From JAZGAE01 sp036475545 (GTDB lineage: Bacteria > Pseudomonadota > Alphaproteobacteria > DATDPM01): 15,225 bases of DNA. A program made the translations under genes and the position numbers. The notes beneath the pieces were generated by a model. The model worked only from the letters and a program-made list of their open reading frames with translations, ran no database searches and was not told the origin of the DNA. Numbering within the stretch: position 1 is the first letter of the stretch; every line of letters begins with the position of its first letter. This document shows, piece after piece, positions 13,703 through 15,225 of the stretch. The stretch lies in contig JAZGAE010000012.1 of assembly GCA_036475545.1 (NCBI GenBank), positions 1-15,225 on the forward strand, given 5' to 3'.

Positions 13703-15079
13703 ATGAGCTTCACGGTTGCCATCGTGGGCCCTCCCAATGTGGGTAAGTCCACGCTGTTCAACCGGCTGGTCGGTCGGCGAATCGCGCTCGTCCATGAACT
13801 GCCGGGGGTGACCCGCGACCGCCGCGAGGCGGAGGCGCGGCTCGGCGATCTGCGTTTCAAGGTCGTCGATACCGCGGGCCTCGACGAGGCGACCGGCGAG
13901 TTCCTCGAGGCCGGCATGCGAAGGCAGACCGAGCGGGCGCTCGCCGAGGCCGACGTGGCCTTGTTTCTCATCGACGCCCGCGCCGGCGTCACGCCCCTGG
14001 ACCGGCACTTCGCGCGGTGGCTGCGCAAGGCCGAGACGCCCATCATCCTGGTTGCCAACAAATGCGAGGCAACGGCAGGCGACGCCGGCGTGCTGGAGAG
14101 CTACGCCCTTGGGCTCGGCGATCCGATCCCCATCTCGGCCGAGCACGGCGAGGGCATGGGCGGGATCTACGAGGCGCTGCGTTCCTTCGCCGAAGGAGGG
14201 GAAGAGGGGGCGCCTGCGGAAGAGGCGGGCGAGGCGGCGGAGCGGGCGGCGGAGGCGGTCGAAAAGGCCCGGCCCTTGCGGCTGGCCATCGTCGGCCGGC
14301 CCAACGTCGGCAAATCGACCCTGGCCAACCGGCTGCTGGGGGAGGAACGGCTGCTGACCGGGCCGGAGCCGGGGGTGACCCGCGAAGCCATCCCGGTGGA
14401 GTGGAGCTGCGCGGGGAGGGACATCCGACTGGTGGATACCGCGGGCCTGCGCCGCCGCGCCCGCGTCACGGGCGCCTTGGAAAAGATGACCGCCGAGGAC
14501 GCGCACCGGGCGATCCGCCTCGCCGAGGTGGTCGTGCTGGTGGTGGACGGCCGCGCAATCCTCGAGAAGCAGGACCTCACCATCGCCCGAACGGCGGCGG
14601 ACGAGGGCCGCGCCATGGTAATCGCGGTCAACATGTGGGACCTGGTGGAGGACAGGGAAGCGGCGCTGCGCGCGCTCCGCGACCGGCTCGAGACCTCGCT
14701 GCCCCAGGTCAGGGGCGTTCCCTACGTGGCCATATCGGCGCTCACGGGCAAGAGCGTGGACAAGCTCATGCCGGCGGTGTTCGAGGCCCACCGCATCTGG
14801 AACCGCCGGGTCCCGACCGCGAGGCTCAATCGCTGGCTGGCCGAGGTTCTCAAGCACCATCCGCCGCCGGCGGTGGCGGGCCGCCGCATCCGGCTTCGCT
14901 ACGTCACCCAGGTGAAGGCCCGCCCGCCGACCTTTGCCTTGTTCGCGAGCAAGCCGGAGGCGCTGCCGCAATCCTATCTTCGCTACCTCGGCAACGCCCT
15001 GCGCGAGGACTTCGAGCTTCCCGGGGTGCCGTTGCGCCTGATGCTGCGCAAGGGGAAGAATCCGTACGCTAGAGCATAA
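13703..15079 (+). CDS. der: Ribosome biogenesis GTPase Der (EngA)
   Basis: An essential double-GTPase that acts in 50S subunit assembly. The first G domain has G1 GPPNVGKST (9-17), G2/G3 PGVTRD and DTAG (56-59), G4 NKCE (119-122) and G5 SAE. The second has G1 GRPNVGKST (198-206), PGVTRE, DTAG (245-248), G4 NMWD (310-313) and G5 SAL. A Glu/Ala-rich linker of about 25 residues joins them, and a KH-like C-terminal domain (from about 365) contains HHPPPAVAGRRIRLRYVTQ and LPQSYLRYL. At 458 residues it has normal length. G4 of domain 2 has Met in place of the usual Lys (NKxD). ATG 13703 is the only good start; an in-frame stop lies 21 bp upstream and there is no clear Shine-Dalgarno, the site being next to the 52-nt hairpin. 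The C-terminus ends at ...GKNPYARA. Confidence 0.98.
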   Translation: MSFTVAIVGPPNVGKSTLFNRLVGRRIALVHELPGVTRDRREAEARLGDLRFKVVDTAGLDEATGEFLEAGMRRQTERALAEADVALFLIDARAGVTPLDRHFARWLRKAETPIILVANKCEATAGDAGVLESYALGLGDPIPISAEHGEGMGGIYEALRSFAEGGEEGAPAEEAGEAAERAAEAVEKARPLRLAIVGRPNVGKSTLANRLLGEERLLTGPEPGVTREAIPVEWSCAGRDIRLVDTAGLRRRARVTGALEKMTAEDAHRAIRLAEVVVLVVDGRAILEKQDLTIARTAADEGRAMVIAVNMWDLVEDREAALRALRDRLETSLPQVRGVPYVAISALTGKSVDKLMPAVFEAHRIWNRRVPTARLNRWLAEVLKHHPPPAVAGRRIRLRYVTQVKARPPTFALFASKPEALPQSYLRYLGNALREDFELPGVPLRLMLRKGKNPYARA

Positions 15080-15116
15080 TCCGGTCAGGTTGAACTGACT
15101 GCGCCGGAGGAATTTT
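15067..15116. repeat. Possible REP-like sequence at the der 3' end
   Basis: GCTAGAGCATAATCCGG followed by GTCAG-GTTGAA-CTGAC (15083-15098) resembles the palindromic intergenic repeats of alphaproteobacteria that start AGAGCAT and carry an inverted core. The right half appears degenerate (CCGGAGG). If correct, the last codons and TAA of der lie inside the repeat. Recognition is from memory of the pattern. Confidence 0.35.
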
Positions 15117-15161
15117 GTGCCGCGGGCAGGAGCGGGGCGAAGCACGTAGCGGTGCCACCGC
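15106..15161 (+). other. Ten-codon mini-ORF with strong Shine-Dalgarno, then a hairpin
   Basis: GGAGGA (15106-15111) lies 5 nt before GTG 15117, which reads VPRAGAGRST to TAG at 15147-15149. A GCGGT-GCC-ACCGC hairpin (15149-15161) begins on the last base of the stop. It could be a leader peptide of a gene beyond the window or chance; the composition does not look like a known attenuator. Confidence 0.2.
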
Positions 15162-15189
15162 GCGAGCTCCGCGACGAACCCGTGGCCGC

Positions 15190-15221
15190 AAAAGACCCCG
15201 GCCCTTCGGGGTGCGCCGGGG
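15190..15221 (-). terminator. Rho-independent terminator for a minus-strand gene beyond the right edge
   Basis: Read on the minus strand, CCCCGGC (15215-15221) pairs with GCCGGGG (15196-15202) across a 12-nt loop and is followed at once by TCTTTT (15190-15195). An alternative shorter stem, ACCCCG/CGGGGT, uses the same bases. It implies a gene converging on der from outside the window. Confidence 0.5.
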
Positions 15222-15225
15222 CGGG

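Noticed and set aside
13676..15145. Minus-strand ORF of 489 codons opposite der
   Set aside because: Shadow of der; it merely spans the same GC-rich region and has no domain.

Overview
This is a high-GC bacterial window of chromosomal housekeeping genes. It most likely comes from an alphaproteobacterium of the Rhodospirillales type. The reasons are an alphaproteobacteria-type DUF2794 protein, guaB, an rsmB-like gene and guaA in one cluster, and strong G/C preference at third codon positions. No mobile element, phage gene, CRISPR array or defence system is visible. The assignment rests on recognised protein families and gene order; no search was run.

Layout. (1) 1-1320, minus strand: the 5' part of glnS (glutaminyl-tRNA synthetase, cut by the window edge), and upstream of it tRNA-Gln(CUG) with a credible promoter. 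(2) 1676-3469, plus: a short Ppx/GppA-type phosphatase and rlmE (23S rRNA 2'-O-methyltransferase), ended by an intrinsic terminator near 3704-3731. (3) 3769-8911, plus: guaB, an RsmB-like rRNA m5C methyltransferase, a GNAT acetyltransferase and guaA. Both dedicated GMP-synthesis enzymes flank two modification enzymes. (4) 9116-9469, plus: a small lipoprotein. Convergent to it, on the minus strand, are a DUF2794 protein (9639-9983) and a second small Cys-rich lipoprotein (10028-10453). (5) 10927-11481, plus: a peroxiredoxin-like thioredoxin-fold protein. (6) 11617-15079, plus: yfgM-like, bamB and der, the same order as in E. coli, linking outer-membrane protein assembly and ribosome biogenesis. 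(7) 15080-15225: non-coding sequence with repeat-like hairpins and a minus-strand terminator for a gene beyond the edge.

How the genes work together. Translation and ribosome maturation recur (GlnRS/tRNA-Gln, RlmE, RsmB-like, Der), together with GMP supply (GuaB, GuaA), possible (p)ppGpp or polyphosphate turnover (Ppx/GppA) and envelope assembly (YfgM, BamB, two lipoproteins).

I found no convincing undescribed multi-gene system. The items most worth a second look are non-coding or very small: a 52-nt AT-rich two-tier hairpin filling the bamB-der gap; a perfect 26-nt inverted repeat over the likely -35 of the yfgM-bamB-der promoter; a similar arrangement upstream of the small lipoprotein; a 51-codon minus-strand ORF between rlmE and guaB; a repeat-like sequence that appears to supply the der stop codon; and a protein-like fragment upstream of ppx.
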